From Ridgeia piscesae (Eukaryota > Annelida > Polychaeta > Sabellida > Siboglinidae), in the NCBI GenBank assembly GCA_025642075.2, contig JAODUO010000583.1:132501-196500 (forward strand): a stretch of 64,000 nt of DNA, given 5' to 3'. A program made the translations under genes and the position numbers. The notes beneath the pieces are model-generated. The model had not been told where the DNA came from. It was given only the letters and a program-made list of their open reading frames with translations, and ran no database searches. Every line of letters starts with the position of its first letter. Within the stretch, counting starts at the first letter, position 1. Shown piece after piece: positions 11,050 through 25,064 of this stretch.

Positions 11050-11224
11050 ATATGTATGTATGTATGTATGTATGTTATGTATGTATGTATGTATGCATGC
11101 ATGCATGTATGCATGCATGTATGTATGTATGTATGTATGTATGTATGTATGTATGTATGTATGTATGTATGTATGTATGTATGTATGTATGTATGTATGT
11201 ATGTATGTATGTATATATATGATG

Positions 11225-11281
<57 letters not shown>

Positions 11282-11340
11282 CGTGCGTGCGTGCGTGCGT
11301 GCGTGCGTACGTGCGTGCGTGCGTGCGTGCGTACGTGTGT
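11050..11340. repeat. (GTAT)n, (AT)n and (GTGC)n compound microsatellite
   Basis: About 165 bp of GTAT units, then AT, then GTGC units. The Tyr-Val-Cys-Met and Thr-Tyr-Ile-His frames are artefacts. Confidence 0.97.
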
Positions 11341-11399
11341 CTGTCTGACCGTTTGAGTATCTGTGCGCAAGTGACTGCATGCATGTCTGTAAGTGTGTA

Positions 11400-14300
11400 C
11401 AATTAATGCAAACATATTACTATTACCCTATGTATTATGCCACAATGTTAATAAATAAAATGTTATATTTTAATTCATAACATTTCATTTGTTAATACAT
11501 ACATTAGGTTTATATTGAACACTTGATAATAAATATCATTTGTTTGAACATTTCATTAGACAATATATTTTATTTGACAAAATAATTCATTAGATGATTA
11601 TATTTCATTTATATTTTTTAAATTAATGACAGTAAATTGTGTTTGATATGTTGCAAGCGTTCCCCGATGGATTACTTACGTCGCACAAAAGTCTACAAAA
11701 CAGTGCCTATTCTTGTTAGGCCATTTATATTGTTCTATTGACTCAAATTATTATATTAATAATTATCTAAATATAAATAGGATAACAACATTAGACAACA
11801 TTGTTAAGTAGTGGTCGAAAAGACGTCTTTCTATAGGATATTTTCTATATCCAAATTTGATAAATTACCCATCGTAGCAACCTCGGATAGGTGTATGTTA
11901 CGCATAAGATACAAAGCATGGAAAAAGCCCCGGGTCCTGGTTCGTAATGGTCGACGTCCAATTCTCAGATCAGCTGATAGAATTGCAGTCGCTCACTGGT
12001 CCGTTTCTATGTCACGTGCTAGTTATGCTAATCGCGATGCTGGTGTCAGCTGACCAGATCTACGGACGCCGGTCCGTCAGCGGGGCAAAGGGCACTGTGG
12101 CGACTCTCCGTAATATGGCTGTTTACTTTAAATCAGAATTATCAGTTCGATTTCGCCTCATATATATCGCGAGCCGGTTGCTGATTAGTAAACAAATTTC
12201 GGGTAAAGTGCGCCAAGCAGCTGCTGGTGGAAGCGTTTACACGACTGTAAACACTGGTGTTGTAGCCCGACATTCACACTGCGGGTAGCGCCACTTAGGA
12301 ACCAGGGGTGGACGGGTTTGTACCCGAAATATGGAGACTCGTAAACCCCGTCAGAGACCGATCGTTGGTCGTGGTGTTTCTATCGCAGTCGCCGTCCCGA
12401 TAACAAGAGGCGAATTACGCTTGATACCTAGCATACTAAAGGCAGTTTTAAAATGTGCATTATGTAAAAATTGATACAATGAAATGTTTTGTTTCATCTC
12501 CACGAAACAGGAACAATGAGAATGTTGTTAGAGATCTTAGAGGGTCTCTATTATGGCCTGAGTACGATTTGATAATTTGTTTGATGAAATGTTTTTCACT
12601 GATCTTTTCCCTGCAGTAAATTTGGGTATCTGAATATTTGTTACTGTTGTTTGGGAATGTCTTCAATATTGTTTGAACTCGATTCCAGTTTGGTCTAATA
12701 TTGTCTCCACCGTTTTCATATAATACCTTCGTACTTCGTGCGGTCTGAAAATCTCTATAATTCGGTCTACAATTATAGAGATTGGGGACATGTCTCTCCA
12801 TTGTCCCAGTATGGTATCATTAAACTCTAATAATCTCTCCACGCTGAAAACTGATCGCTCTTCTATACGGGAGGCGTGTTCCTGTTTAGACACACGCCGT
12901 CCGTCCGCTGTCTACCTGTTGCCATATATTTGTCACGTGTGAGGTTTTGTCATTTGTCTTGCGATCTCATTTGCCGTGCTCCTCAGACACCACGACCTTG
13001 GCTCGGCCTGGCGCTTGACCGACTGAACTTCACCTCGTTGGAAGAGATTCCTCTTATCGGCACCGTTCGGCAATATTAACGAGTGTTGGTGGCGAGGTTA
13101 CGAAGTGACATCGGTTCTGTTTACTAAACAGCCACAGAGATCGTCATCATGTTGTTGGCCATGCAGGGGGTCCAGTTCCTCGTACAACGGAACAACACCT
13201 CGGGTACACTGCGTGCAGTTCAATGACGCTCTGTGTAATCGACATAATTTCACCTTTTTATTTCGAATGCAAATAAATATTTGGTTGATACACAGGACAT
13301 CTTTCATGTATAATAAGGTACCATATCTTAGTTTTTTTCGCAGAAATGTCTAATAATGAAGAAAACCGGAAATAACCGGAATTGTACATGGGCTAGATGG
13401 GGTAATCAAGCCACTCGCTCGGACTAAAAATGATGATACGCAGTGTTCTATGTCGACGATTTAGGAGCTGAACAAATGTTTTTTCTCAGTTTGTCTGATA
13501 AGTGAACATGCTTCTGTCACCATTAATGTATAGCCTACTAATATAGTGTACATTATTTAGATATATGGAATGTTACAGCTGTGTTTCAGTTCCCATTTAA
13601 AATGATCAGTCGATGTCTCTTGTTGCAAAGACACACATTTGAAGCAGGACAAGGTTATGTTTACAGCTGAGAGGAGAGATGTGGTTATAGAAATGTAGGT
13701 GTACATCATTTCATGCTACACAACCGGAAGTATAAGACGTGGCGTCACGCAATCCAACAAACAACATCACGAGTCACACATAACACTGAGTTTAGATTTA
13801 TAACACATGGGCGTCGTATAACCCAACGCATAACACGTCAAGTTATTCAGCTCAGACTCTAAAACGGTAAGTCCCATACCTTAGATTAAGACAGCAGAAC
13901 ACGTTGTTTCATATATTTAACAATATAGTATTTTTAGGTAATTTTTTTTAATTTATTGGGCCGATGATTATCGATCAGTGGTTAGAACATTAACGAAGAA
14001 ACAAAAAGGCGCCGTATCCCGCGGCTCCGTCGACTTAGTCTACAGCCATCGGTAGTTCGGAAACAAACGAACAGACGACACTAGAGTAATGTGTGCCCAC
14101 CCACTACATATTTACAAGGTCCGTAGGCTGGACGAGTGTAGGGTAGATGCGAACGCATCCTCCCCTCTTTCAGAAAACAAAGTGAGTGTCTTCGAAATAT
14201 TGTTAGCAGCACCGCGAAACAATCTCCCACATAATTGTAGCATTCGATCGCAAAATACAAAATTCTAAACACTCAGAGAGCGAAATCCGTACAATAATAC

Positions 14301-14445
14301 TACGCTCCAAAATTATGTCCGATATAATCAGAGAGACTAGTTTAAATCAAACGACTACTTATAGGTAATGTGCAATCAGAGCTACTTCATCCGAGCTCGG
14401 GCTTTTCAACATACAGCGCCCTCACACGGATGGTATAAAACCAGG
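11400..14445. other. Intergenic, no gene recognised
   Basis: AT-rich to about 11800, then mixed composition. Short frames (for example 12876-13079 and 11947-12288) have no family motifs or clear splice pairs. Confidence 0.4.
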
Positions 14446-14446
14446 G

Positions 14447-15833
14447 GAAGTAGAAGTAGAAGGAGAAGGAGAAGGAGAAGGAGAAGGAGAAGGAGAGGAG
14501 AAGGGAAGGGAAGGAGAAGGAGAAGGAGAAGGAGAGAGAAGAGGAGGGAGGAGAGAGGAGAGAGAAGAAGGAGAAGGAGAGGAGAAGAAAGAGAGGGAGG
14601 AGAGGAGAAGGAGAAGGAGAGGAGAGGAGGAAGAAGGAGAAGGAGGAGGAGAGGAGAGGAGGAGGAGAAGGAGAAGGAGAAGGAGAAGGAGAAGGAGAAG
14701 GAGAAGGAGAAGGAGAAGGAGAAGGGAGAGGAGGGAGAGGAGAGGAGAGAGGAGAAGGAGAAGGAGAAGGAGAAGGAGAAGGAGAAGGAGAAGGAGAAGG
14801 AGAAGGAGAAGGAGAAGGAGGAGGGGAGGAGGAGAAGAAGGAGGAGGGGAGGAGGAGAAGGAGAAGGAGAAGGAGAAGGAGAAGGAGAAGGAGAAGGAGA
14901 AGGAGAAGGAGACGGAGACGGAGACGGAGACGGAGGAGAGGAGGAGGAGGAGGAGGAGGAGAGGAGAAGGAGAAGGAGAAGGAGAAGGAGAAGGAGAAGG
15001 AGAAGAAGAAGGAGGAGGGAGGAGGAGAAGAAGGAGGAGGGGAGGAGGAGGAGGAGAGGAGAAGGAGAAGGAGAAGGAGAAGGAGAAGGAGAGGAGAAGG
15101 AGAAGGAGAAGGAGAAGGAGAAGGAGAGGAGGAGGGAGAGAGAGGAGAGGAGAAGGAGAAGGAGAAGGAGAAGGAGAAGGAGAAGGAGAAGGAGAAGGAG
15201 AAGGAGAAGGAGAAGGAGAAGGAGAAGGAGAAGGAAGAGAGGAGGAGGAGGAGAGAAGGAAGGAGAGGAGAAGGAGAAGGAGAAGGAGAAGGAGAAGGAG
15301 AAGGAGAAGGAGAAGGAGAAGGAGAAGGAGAAGGAGAAGGAGGAGGAGGAGAAGAAGGAGGAGGAGGAAGAGGAGGAGAAGGAGAAGAGAAAGAAAAAAG
15401 AAAAGAAAAAGAGAAGAGAAGGAAATGAAAGTGAAATGAAAGAAATGAGAATGAAATGAGAAGATGAAGAGAAGATGAAGTGAGAAGAGAGAAGAGATGA
15501 AGAGAAAGAAAGAAGATGATGAATGAGAATGAAATGAAAGATGAAGGAGATGAAGAAGGAAGATGATGAGATAGAAGGAGGAGGGAGGAGAAGGAGAGAG
15601 AAGGAGAAGGAGAAGAGAAGATATATGAGAATGATAATGAGAATGAAAGAGAAGGATGAAGATAATGAAATGATGAGGAGAATGATGAAAGAGAATGATG
15701 AAGAGAGGATGAAGATGAAAGATAATGAAATGATAAGATGAATGAGAATGAATGAGAATGATAATGATAATGAAATGGATAATGAAAGATAATGATAATG
15801 ATGAAATGAAGAAATGATGAGATGATGAAAACA

Positions 15834-15871
<38 letters not shown>

Positions 15872-17192
15872 AAGAAAGAAATGAAATGATAATGACAATG
15901 AAATGAAATGAAATGAGAATGAGTAATGATAAGAATGAGAATGAAATGATAATGAAAATGAAATGAAAGTGATAATGAGATAGACAATGAGATGAATGAG
16001 GAATGAAATGATGAATGATGATGATGATGATAAAGAAATGAGAATGATAGATGATATGATGAAAGAATGATGATGATGATGAAATGAAATGAGCAATGAT
16101 AATGAAATGACAATGATAATGACAATGATAATGATAATGAAATGACAATGACAATGACAATGAAATGAGTGATGATGAAAAGATGAGATGAGAGATGAAA
16201 TGATGAAGATGAGAATGAGAATGAAAGAAATGAAATGAAATGAAATGAAAGTGAAATGAAATGAGAATGAGATGATGAGAGAGAAGAATGAGATGAAATG
16301 AAATGATGAAATGAGAATGAAAGAAATGAAAGGAAATGAAATGAAAATGAGGAGGATGAGAAAATGATGATGATGGATGATGAAATGATGAATGATAGAA
16401 ATGAAATGAAATGAGAAATGAGAATGAGAAGGATAAGGAGAAGGAGAAGGAGAAGGAGAAGGAGAAGGAGAAGGAGAGAAGAAGGAGAGGGATGAGGAGG
16501 AGAAATGATGAGATGAGGAGAGATGAAAGAGGAGATGATGAGAAATGAAATGAGAATGAAAGGAGAAGGAGAAGGAGAAGGAGAAGGAGAAGGAGAAGGA
16601 GAGGAGAAGGAGAAGGAGAAGGAGAAGGAGAAGGAGAAGGAGAAGGAGAAGGAGAAGGAGAAGAGAGAAGGAGGAGGGGAGGAGTAGAAGAAGGAGGAGG
16701 GGAGGAGGAGAGGAGGAGGAGAAGGAGAAGGAGAAGAGAAGGAGAAGGAGAAGGAGAAGGAGAAGGAGGAGGAGAAGGAGAAGGAGAAGGAGAAGGAGAA
16801 GGAGAAGGAGAAGGAGAAGGAGAAGGAGAAGGAGAGGAGGAGGAGGAGAGAAGGAGGAGGAGAAGGAGAAGGAGAAGGAGAAGGAGAAGGAGAAGGAGAA
16901 GGAGAAGGAGAAGGAGAAGGAGAAGGAGAAGGAGGAGGAGGGGAGGAGGAGAAGAAGGAGGAGGGGAGGAGGAGAAGGAGAAGGAGAAGGAGAAGGAGAA
17001 GGAGAAGGAGAAGGAGAAGGAGAAGGAGAAGGAGAAGGAGAAGGAGAAGGAGAAGGAAAAGGAGGAGGAGGAGGAGGGGAGGAGGAGAAGAAGGAGGAGG
17101 GGAGGAGGAGAAGGAGAAGGAGAAGGAGAAGGAGAAGGAGAAGGAGAAGGAGAAGGAGAAGGAGAAGGAGAAGGAGAAGGAGAAGGAGAAGG
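14447..17192. repeat. 2.7-kb polypurine block, (GGAGAA)n with a GAAATGA/GATAATGA core
   Basis: Two (GGAGAA)n blocks (about 14450-15400 and 16430-17190) flank a diverged centre of GAAATGA, GATAATGA and GATGAT units (about 15400-16430). Pyrimidines are nearly absent from the + strand in the outer blocks. Frames of up to 968 codons run through it on the minus strand, in more than one frame at once, so they do not indicate a protein. Confidence 0.97.
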
Positions 17193-17450
17193 TAGGAGAA
17201 GACAATTGTTTATATGACCCAGACATTTGAAATAATACATACAATAAATCCATGTAAAAAATACAAATATAAACGTACTGTAAACAAGGTATAATGTATG
17301 GTAAATAAACAAGTGAAGAGTTAGAAGAGTGTGGTAATCACTATCGAGGACCCACCGTCACACATACCACAAGTACACATGCTCATGTATGCACACCGTT
17401 ACGCACAAGCACACGCATGCCCACACGCACATGTACACACTCACATAACA

Positions 17451-17451
<1 letters not shown>

Positions 17452-17506
<55 letters not shown>

Positions 17507-17508
17507 TA
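17452..17508. repeat. (CACG)n tetranucleotide microsatellite
   Basis: About 14 perfect CACG units flanked by diverged CACA/CACG sequence. Confidence 0.95.
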
Positions 17509-17569
17509 ACGAACACATAGTGGTTCCCGTAACAGCTGCATGATGTCACCACAATCACGTTGACCACAC

Positions 17570-20500
17570 ACTACATTCTTGCCCGATAAAACCTTGCAGA
17601 GTTGTCTTAATCGTTCTACACAAACGAAACGACGCGCTCACGCAATGTGCTTGTGTCATGTGTCCCAGGACTGTCAGCAACATGTGCTTGACGTTTGTCA
17701 GCGAGCGTAGGTAGTAAATCCTACTGACGTCTTGAGCGATCGTGTGTAACGTCTGTCACCAGCTGCACACGTAGTCGAGTGCACACGCAGGTGAATAGTG
17801 GGGAGTCAATGTGGAGTTTATACCCAACGTGTATTAGTATCGACAGCTCATTTTATTGTTTTATTTCACCACTTCAACCATAGTTTTCCATACCTTAAGC
17901 CACCATTTCACTTTACATTAACAATATAGTTTATATAAAACATATATATTGCATTTAAAAGTAATTGCAAAAATGCAGTAGGCCATATGTACTGTTTGAT
18001 GTGCCTACATAAGCCTACATTACTGTACTGACTGCACGACAAATGTGCGACGTACAAATGATCTACATTTAAACGCGATGAGCTTATTGTATTTTATTAA
18101 AACAAAGGAAATCGTTTATTCCCAGGCAGAAACACAAAGCAGGTGACGTCATTTTTTAACAATAAATCACACCATGAAAGATTACACCAAAAGACACGGT
18201 CTGGTAGACACAGGGAATGACACGCAAAGGTTGAACCAACGCGACAGCAGCGCGGCTCTTCGCGTGGGACAGTATAGGTTGTAATTGTCGTTTCAATAAA
18301 GGGGTCTCCTTTATAAATGTTTGGTCGCCACATTTCAAACAGATTTAGCGAAAGAGTAAATCTACATATTGCCCACTACAACATGTCAGCTTATGTGTGC
18401 AACGGTCTTTGTGTAAAACACCGGACAAACTGTTAAATTATTTAATTTTCGATCCAATATCAATTCCCATCATTCTCAAAATTGGAATCTTCAACACAAT
18501 GCGCGGCACGGTTATGCATACAATGTATGAATCTGGGCCAAAGTCGTTGAATTTCCATGCAAAACATATCATCGATACAGTCTTACATGTAGGCGTAGGC
18601 ACGTTTTAAAGTCACTGTTGATGAGTTTAACTCACGCATTCCTCTTGTTTTTATTATAGGTTTTTGTATTGTAATAGGTGCATTGCGTGTTTACAGTGTG
18701 TAGTCGACGTATCTTCATAGAAGAAGCAGTTTGGAATCTTAGTCATGACGCGCAGAAGCACGCGCGATTTGTTATTGTGCCATAGGATGCCGATCTCGCA
18801 TAAAGCACGTGACCCAAAAAGCGCAGGACGTCAGACAGCTGAATATTGTTTCGCCAGTTATACCCGCTGTAACGACGATTATTTTTGAGGATTAAAAAAG
18901 ACAAGTACGTATTTTAAAATTAAACTGACTGTTCATAGTAGTTAAACTATTGACGCATACACATCTGGATATAAAAGAACCGGATTGGCGACGGACAAAC
19001 GAATGGATTGGGCAGCTTTAAACTATTAACGCATTACACATCTGGATATAAAAGAACCGGATTGGCGATGGACACACGAACGGATTGCGCAGCTTTAACA
19101 ACTATTACATCAAACTTGTGCTGTTTGCGCCATCCACCATGGCCTTGGGTGCAACGCCAACTTCCAGTTCGTCCCGCTTGCGCGCCTGCTGCTGGTTCCA
19201 GAGAATGTCGGCGCGAGTGAGAGCGTATGGCGCACGCGACGTGGCTTGCAGCTTGCGAGTCGCTGTGAAATATCACTCCCCGATTCCCGAGTCAACAGCG
19301 CGACGATAGATAAGGTGCCACCGTCAGTCGGCGAGACTGACACTCCGCCGCCACCCACCGAGACCGCAGCGGCACGCAAATGTCAGCTATGCCGCGTTTC
19401 AGTTCGAGTTAGCATCACGGATCATCGGTGGGTCTGCTGCCGTTAAATTCGTGCGACACGATTGTGAACGTGACAGGTTCTACCTGTTTCGCCCATTACT
19501 CTTGATCAGTTTTCTCCGGGACAAAGTTAACGGAGTTATCGTAGAGTGCATACGTGATTTGTTGTTTGTAAACGGTGAAAAACGTGTTTTTGTCAGCGGT
19601 GCTTGATTGAACGAATTTCACCCTTCGGTTGCATGTGGGGCATTTGAACGCAATCGTAACTTGCATCCATTACGTGACATTTTGCTTAGCAACATATGGT
19701 CCGTCAAGCGTACAAAATGGCGGACGCACTTGTGAATACGTCGAACATTCTGTCGTATAATTTGTTGAAATTCGCACCACAAATACTTTCTTTGCGACAA
19801 GAAAACATAGGGCAAAGTTGTCTAAACGAGAATGCCTCTATACGTCATAAAGGCAGTATAATATGTTACCATCTCGTGTCATTATCCTAAATTAATTGAA
19901 AACATGGCATACTTGCACTGCCTTATACACAGTAAAATGCTTTTGATCTCAATAAAATAATATTTGTAATGATATTCACTTAAGATAAATGTTTGCTAAC
20001 TTTAACCTAGGGTATCCAATTTCCACTGTGATGACTCATTGCTCACAATGGTCTACGGACTCACACGCCGCAGCACTTCAACTTTTGAAACTTAAACTGT
20101 AACTTTGATCTGAAACCTGTGTCGTGTCATTTGTCTTATTTCAGCCGTATGTGACACTTTTGACAGACCTGGGGACTGTTTCACGAAGCTTTTTTAAGTG
20201 CTCTTAACAGCGATTTTGATCCATAACATCGAAATTTCACTTTATGTAGGACCAAAATGAAAAACTGCGTTTCACGAACATTTCATCCTGCCTCTCGTCC
20301 ATAAAAATGTTTCTAGAAAAGCAAATCTCTAAGAGTACGCCATACCACACTTTAAAACAAAGATATGCATGATAAACAGGTATAATTCACTACTTGACGT
20401 TTTAATTGAAGTCAAGTCTCATGCAAATTTCAAATGCACAGCAACATAAGTCTTCAAAGCGTTAGCGATTAAAAGTAGGCTAATTTATTACTTGTATACA

Positions 20501-22688
20501 CGACATGATTAGCGTCTAGACCCAGTGACGTTTGCAGTGCAGTTTACCGCTTTGCGAAGGTAAATGTTGTTGTGATGTTTATGAATCGGTTTTTGAGCAA
20601 ATTTAGGCTGCATCGAATTTGAATTGTACACAGTTACGTTCATATTATTATACTCGTCGCCAGAATTTCAGTTTAAAATGTTGGCGCTCTCTGGAATCTT
20701 GTAAACTGAAAATGTTCATCAGTGACGCTGTGTGTTACACTGTGTGTGATACCGAAATAGTTTCCTCAATAATGCGTCGGCCGCTTTTATAAGATTGCGT
20801 TTGAAATATTCGCAGAACTAGTAACAAGTCATAAGTTGTTGACAAATAATCGGCGGCGTTGTTCTCTTAAAAATGTCGTCCGATTCTGTTTATGGATGGG
20901 CATTCCATAAGTGAACTTTATCTTAGTGAAACGATCCCCCGATTTCATAAGTCTGCATTCAGACTCAGTTGTTGTACTCGTTTTATCACGCCGATATGAC
21001 AAGACGCGCACAATTATGTCGTTGTGTCCGATCGTGTGTTTTTCTGGTGATATGAGGGTTGAGTCTGTTTGTTCGGTCCCTAACCCCACACATCTACATG
21101 GACATGTGAGGAGAAATGGGTAGACAGGGAATAGACCACGAGAGAAACGAAGACGCGAGGAGTGGGGGTAATCAAGGAGGGCGACTTTGCGACAAACATG
21201 GGTGCCACCACCCTCTTACCCCAAGTGTGACATGATAATCCACTGACGTCACAATAAAAAAACATGTCCCCAAATGATATACAACTTCCGGCCGCCAGAA
21301 TCTTATATCACGGCGCATCGACCGCGTGATATCGGGTTACAAAAACAGAAGTAGCATTCGGTGTGATTTTTTTTATTTCCGGCTGTTCGAAAGTTCTCAT
21401 TAAACCCAACCGGCGTAGACCCGAAAACATCGCCCATGATGGTCGACCTATGGTAGGATCATTGCGTTCGTTCGTTGCTCTCAGCACTGGCACCGCAACA
21501 GCTATCACGGCAAGTAAAAATAGCTGCCTGTGTACTTACAAGTTGAGGTCGACGGGCGACAGCGGTTTGAGTTGACACGTCTCCAAGCGAGGCAGCAAAA
21601 CAACTGGTGCGATGTTGAAATCCACCCAGTGATAAAGAAGCCGGAACATACGACCGTTGTTTTTTCTTTAAATAAATTGCATGATAGCTGCCTAAAAATG
21701 TCCCAGTTGAACTAACTAACTACGTGAAGAAACTAACTTAACTTTTTTATTTGCGTTGGCTATTTTCAGCGGACTTCTTGCTATGGGTGCTATCTGATTT
21801 ATATCTGGCATGGAACTTGCACTGGTCAGTGATTTTGGTAGTGTAAGAGCGAAAGAGCTCCTAAAAATATAGGTTTAGACGTGATATACGACGTTTTGGG
21901 ACTTTTACACGAACGTGTTTGTCCAGTGATTAATTAACGCGCTACTGCATTAAATCGTTCACGCTGTAGCAACCATTATTTGCTAGTCGCCCGCATATTC
22001 GCAATGGCCGTTTTGCAGAACGCACTAAAATGTTAAAATCAGTCGATAGTTAAATTATATTCGGAGGTAAACTACCATTTGTAAATACAACATAAACAGT
22101 GATATTTACTTATACAGTCATACTTACGTCTTCATATGCCACTTTGACATTTTGGTAAATTATACTGTTTAAAATTTACCGGTCGCCAGGGTCCGGACTG
22201 CGGCATAATAAACAAACGTATACGACACTCGGATATAATGTTCCGTCTTTTGTGCCGTTTTGTCTTAATCTTGTACTTTATGTAAACAGATATATAATAA
22301 TTAATGTTGGTAACGTGATTTAACCTGTATGAGGCACGTAGATTCACTTGAAATTTGTATTTTAAATATGGACGATCGTAGAACGCATCTCTTAAATTAA
22401 AGAAACCTGAGACTCGTCACGTGCAAGGGTATCTCAGTGTCGTTTCTGTTCCTGTAGTAATTCCCTATAATTGTACAAAGCACCTAGGCTACTTTGTTTG
22501 CGTCAATGAGCAAGCACTGTTGTATATGTAAAATGCTTAAGTAAGATCTACAGTTACCGCACTACAGTAGACAATCTGATGCAACGCATATCCATTTCCT
22601 CAACGTATTGTCGATGAGAGTTAAATATAGCTGTCTCTGTGCTGGCAGTTTGTCAAATCCATAAGGCGTTCTACTATAGGAGAAAATA
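17570..22688. other. Intergenic, no gene recognised
   Basis: Mixed composition with short frames only. It contains a 76-bp tandem duplication (separate entry). No exon with domain similarity was found on either strand. Confidence 0.4.
18942..19098. repeat. About 76-bp tandem duplication
   Basis: Two imperfect copies with period 76 (starts 18942 and 19018), each containing ACATCTGGATATAAAAGAAC, CGGATTGGCGA and CAGCTTTAA. Several substitutions separate the copies, so the duplication is not new. Confidence 0.85.
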
Positions 22689-22689
22689 G

Positions 22690-22749
<60 letters not shown>

Positions 22750-22797
22750 TGTATAAGTATACATATATAATATATAAATATATATTTAGTATGTATG

Positions 22798-22834
<37 letters not shown>
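22689..22834. repeat. (AT)n microsatellite with degenerate centre
   Basis: Two pure AT runs flank a TATGTATGTATAAG-type centre. Confidence 0.95.
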
Positions 22835-22837
<3 letters not shown>

Positions 22838-24769
22838 ATATATTAAACATAACTCGCTAATGAAGTTTATTAATATTAACTGATTAGCCCATCGTGAAAC
22901 TGGTTGTTTGATGCATAAATGCAAAATATGTGAGTCATTTGAATTGATTTTTGGAATTTTTTAAATTAGTTATTGGTGTGCCAAAACGATACATACATAT
23001 GCGTTAACCTGCTAACTTGTTGTACCTACTGTGAGGTTAGGTCTACCAAACAAACAACTTCGAAAATGATTGCACTCAAATGAAATGTTAACTGTCGTGT
23101 ATGAAACAAGTATTTAACTAATTGTATGACATACATTCAGCAATGTTTCGTTTAATGTTGCCGAGTCTTACTGTCGTGGATAAACCCATCCCATAGATAC
23201 GTATATAGACGGGTGTAGACTTTTCTTTAGTGTCCCACATAACATGCACAGAAACAACGGAAGCTGTAGAACTTTCATCTGAGTTTATTCGTTCAACGCT
23301 ATCACTAGAAATTGAACTGTGGCGTCAGATATGCATTGCACACCCTGCATGCATGCAAACAAACCGTCTCGTCTTAATTAGACGCAGTTGCCAAATCACG
23401 CAAAGGATGACGGGAAGAACGACGTCGAAGCACATGACGGATCACATGAGTGTTTTTGTTGAAATAAATTGTGCCAGTGCGACAACGATACGTATGTGAC
23501 AACGATACGTATGTGACAACGATACGTATGCGACAACAATACGTTCAACATCACGGACCGTCGGCGTGGAACGAACGGAATGAATTCAGCACAAAAATAA
23601 CTATGTATAGTGCAGATATGTGTTACCTCGTTTCCTGATCACATGTGTCAAATTCAAACAAAAGCACCATGTGCTTATTTTTTGGACGTAAATATACGAC
23701 CAGTTTGCAGTAGTTGGCTCTACCAACGTGCACTCGACTAAACGGTACAGGTTTCTGCTAGTACAGTGACCAGTTGGCAGGGACATATGTCGAAGATTGA
23801 TCGCAAATGCGCTGTTTACCAAACACGACTTTGGTGATCACGAAAGGCCATCTTGGCGTGACAGCGATTTACGACTCACTCAAGCGTGTTCACGTCACGC
23901 GAAAAAAACGCCGAAACTTTGGGGGTGTGAACCGACACATAATATATCGCCATATATATCGCCTCCACCGCGGTGTCGGACGAATGATAAACTAAGCACT
24001 TATCGGCGGAGTAATAAAAACATACAAGAAATAAATTAGTGTATATATCATTGTGGGTACGGGCGCACTAATGAACAATGAGCTAGTGTTTTAATGTTAT
24101 GTTATGTATACTTCTCGTTTTGTGCCGGAGAAACCGTTGTCACGAACTCTACCTAGAACATAAATGTAGGAAGTTTTTACAAGGGGGCTCTACGTCAGAT
24201 GCTGATCTATGTACACACATTTCTGTTACTCGTACATTTGCATAGCGCTGTTTGAACATTTGGCGGGATTTACCCATTTCCGTAACAACAACATGCGCAG
24301 TCATAATCTACAGACGTTGCCAATCGTTATGCAAGTTAGAGTTCACCTTCTGACATATAAAATATTTACTAACATAAATCGTATTTTTGAAAATTTTAAT
24401 TTATACTTAAAATAAAGTTGACGTTGCAAAATTAAATTTGTAAGATTGCGGATTTGATAAAGACATATACAAGATGCGCCGAAGAAGTCTTCTGGTATTT
24501 GACAGATGTCATTTTGTGATGATGTCATTTTGAATCTTCGAAGTGCATTCACAATTTGTAAATCACGCAGAAGATAATGAAATCGCTCCCATATCCGCAT
24601 TAACAAGATTGAACAAGATTGTCATCCATAACAAAACCTCAGATGACAATTGGACAAAGAGCACTTTGATTATTTTGAGTTCAACAACTGCGACTATTGT
24701 TGGCGACATCGCCTTTGCTTTGGCATCTTGCAATATGAGCACGTCAGTCGAGTTATCAATCAGTTAGTC
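22835..24769. other. Intergenic, no gene recognised
   Basis: AT-rich, short frames only. It includes a 17-bp tandem repeat at 23481-23543. Confidence 0.4.
23481..23543. repeat. 17-bp tandem repeat, about 3.7 copies
   Basis: The unit GACAACGATACGTATGT is repeated with two substitutions in the last copy. Each unit holds the palindrome ATACGTAT. Confidence 0.9.
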
Positions 24770-24770
24770 G

Positions 24771-24840
24771 TCAATCAGTTGGTCGTTTAGTCAATCAGTT
24801 GGTCGTTTAGTCAATCAGTTGGTCGTTTAGTCAATCAGTC
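24771..24840. repeat. 20-bp tandem repeat flanking the CGGT array
   Basis: About 3.5 copies of TCAATCAGTTGGTCGTTTAG directly before the CGGT array. The TTGGTCG core may have seeded that array. Confidence 0.9.
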
Positions 24841-24851
24841 GGTATTTCAAT

Positions 24852-25064
24852 TCGGTCGGTCGGTCGGTCGGTCGGTCGGTCGGTCGGTCGGTCGGTCGGT
24901 CGGTCGGTCGGTCGGTCGGTCGGTCGGTCGGTCGGTCGGTCGGTCGGTCGGTCGGTCGGTCGGTCGGTCGGTCGGTCGGTCGGTCGGTCGGTCGGTCGGT
25001 CGGTCGGTCGGTCGGTCGGTCGGTCGGTCGGTCGGTCGGTCGGTCGGTCGGTCGGTCGGTCGGT
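24852..25064. repeat. (CGGT)n tetranucleotide microsatellite
   Basis: About 53 perfect CGGT units. The Arg-Pro-Thr-Asp frames on the minus strand are artefacts. Confidence 0.97.

Noticed and set aside
14387..17312. Frames of 569-968 codons, minus strand (Ser-Phe-Pro-Leu)
   Set aside because: Products of the polypurine block, open in several frames and without any domain.
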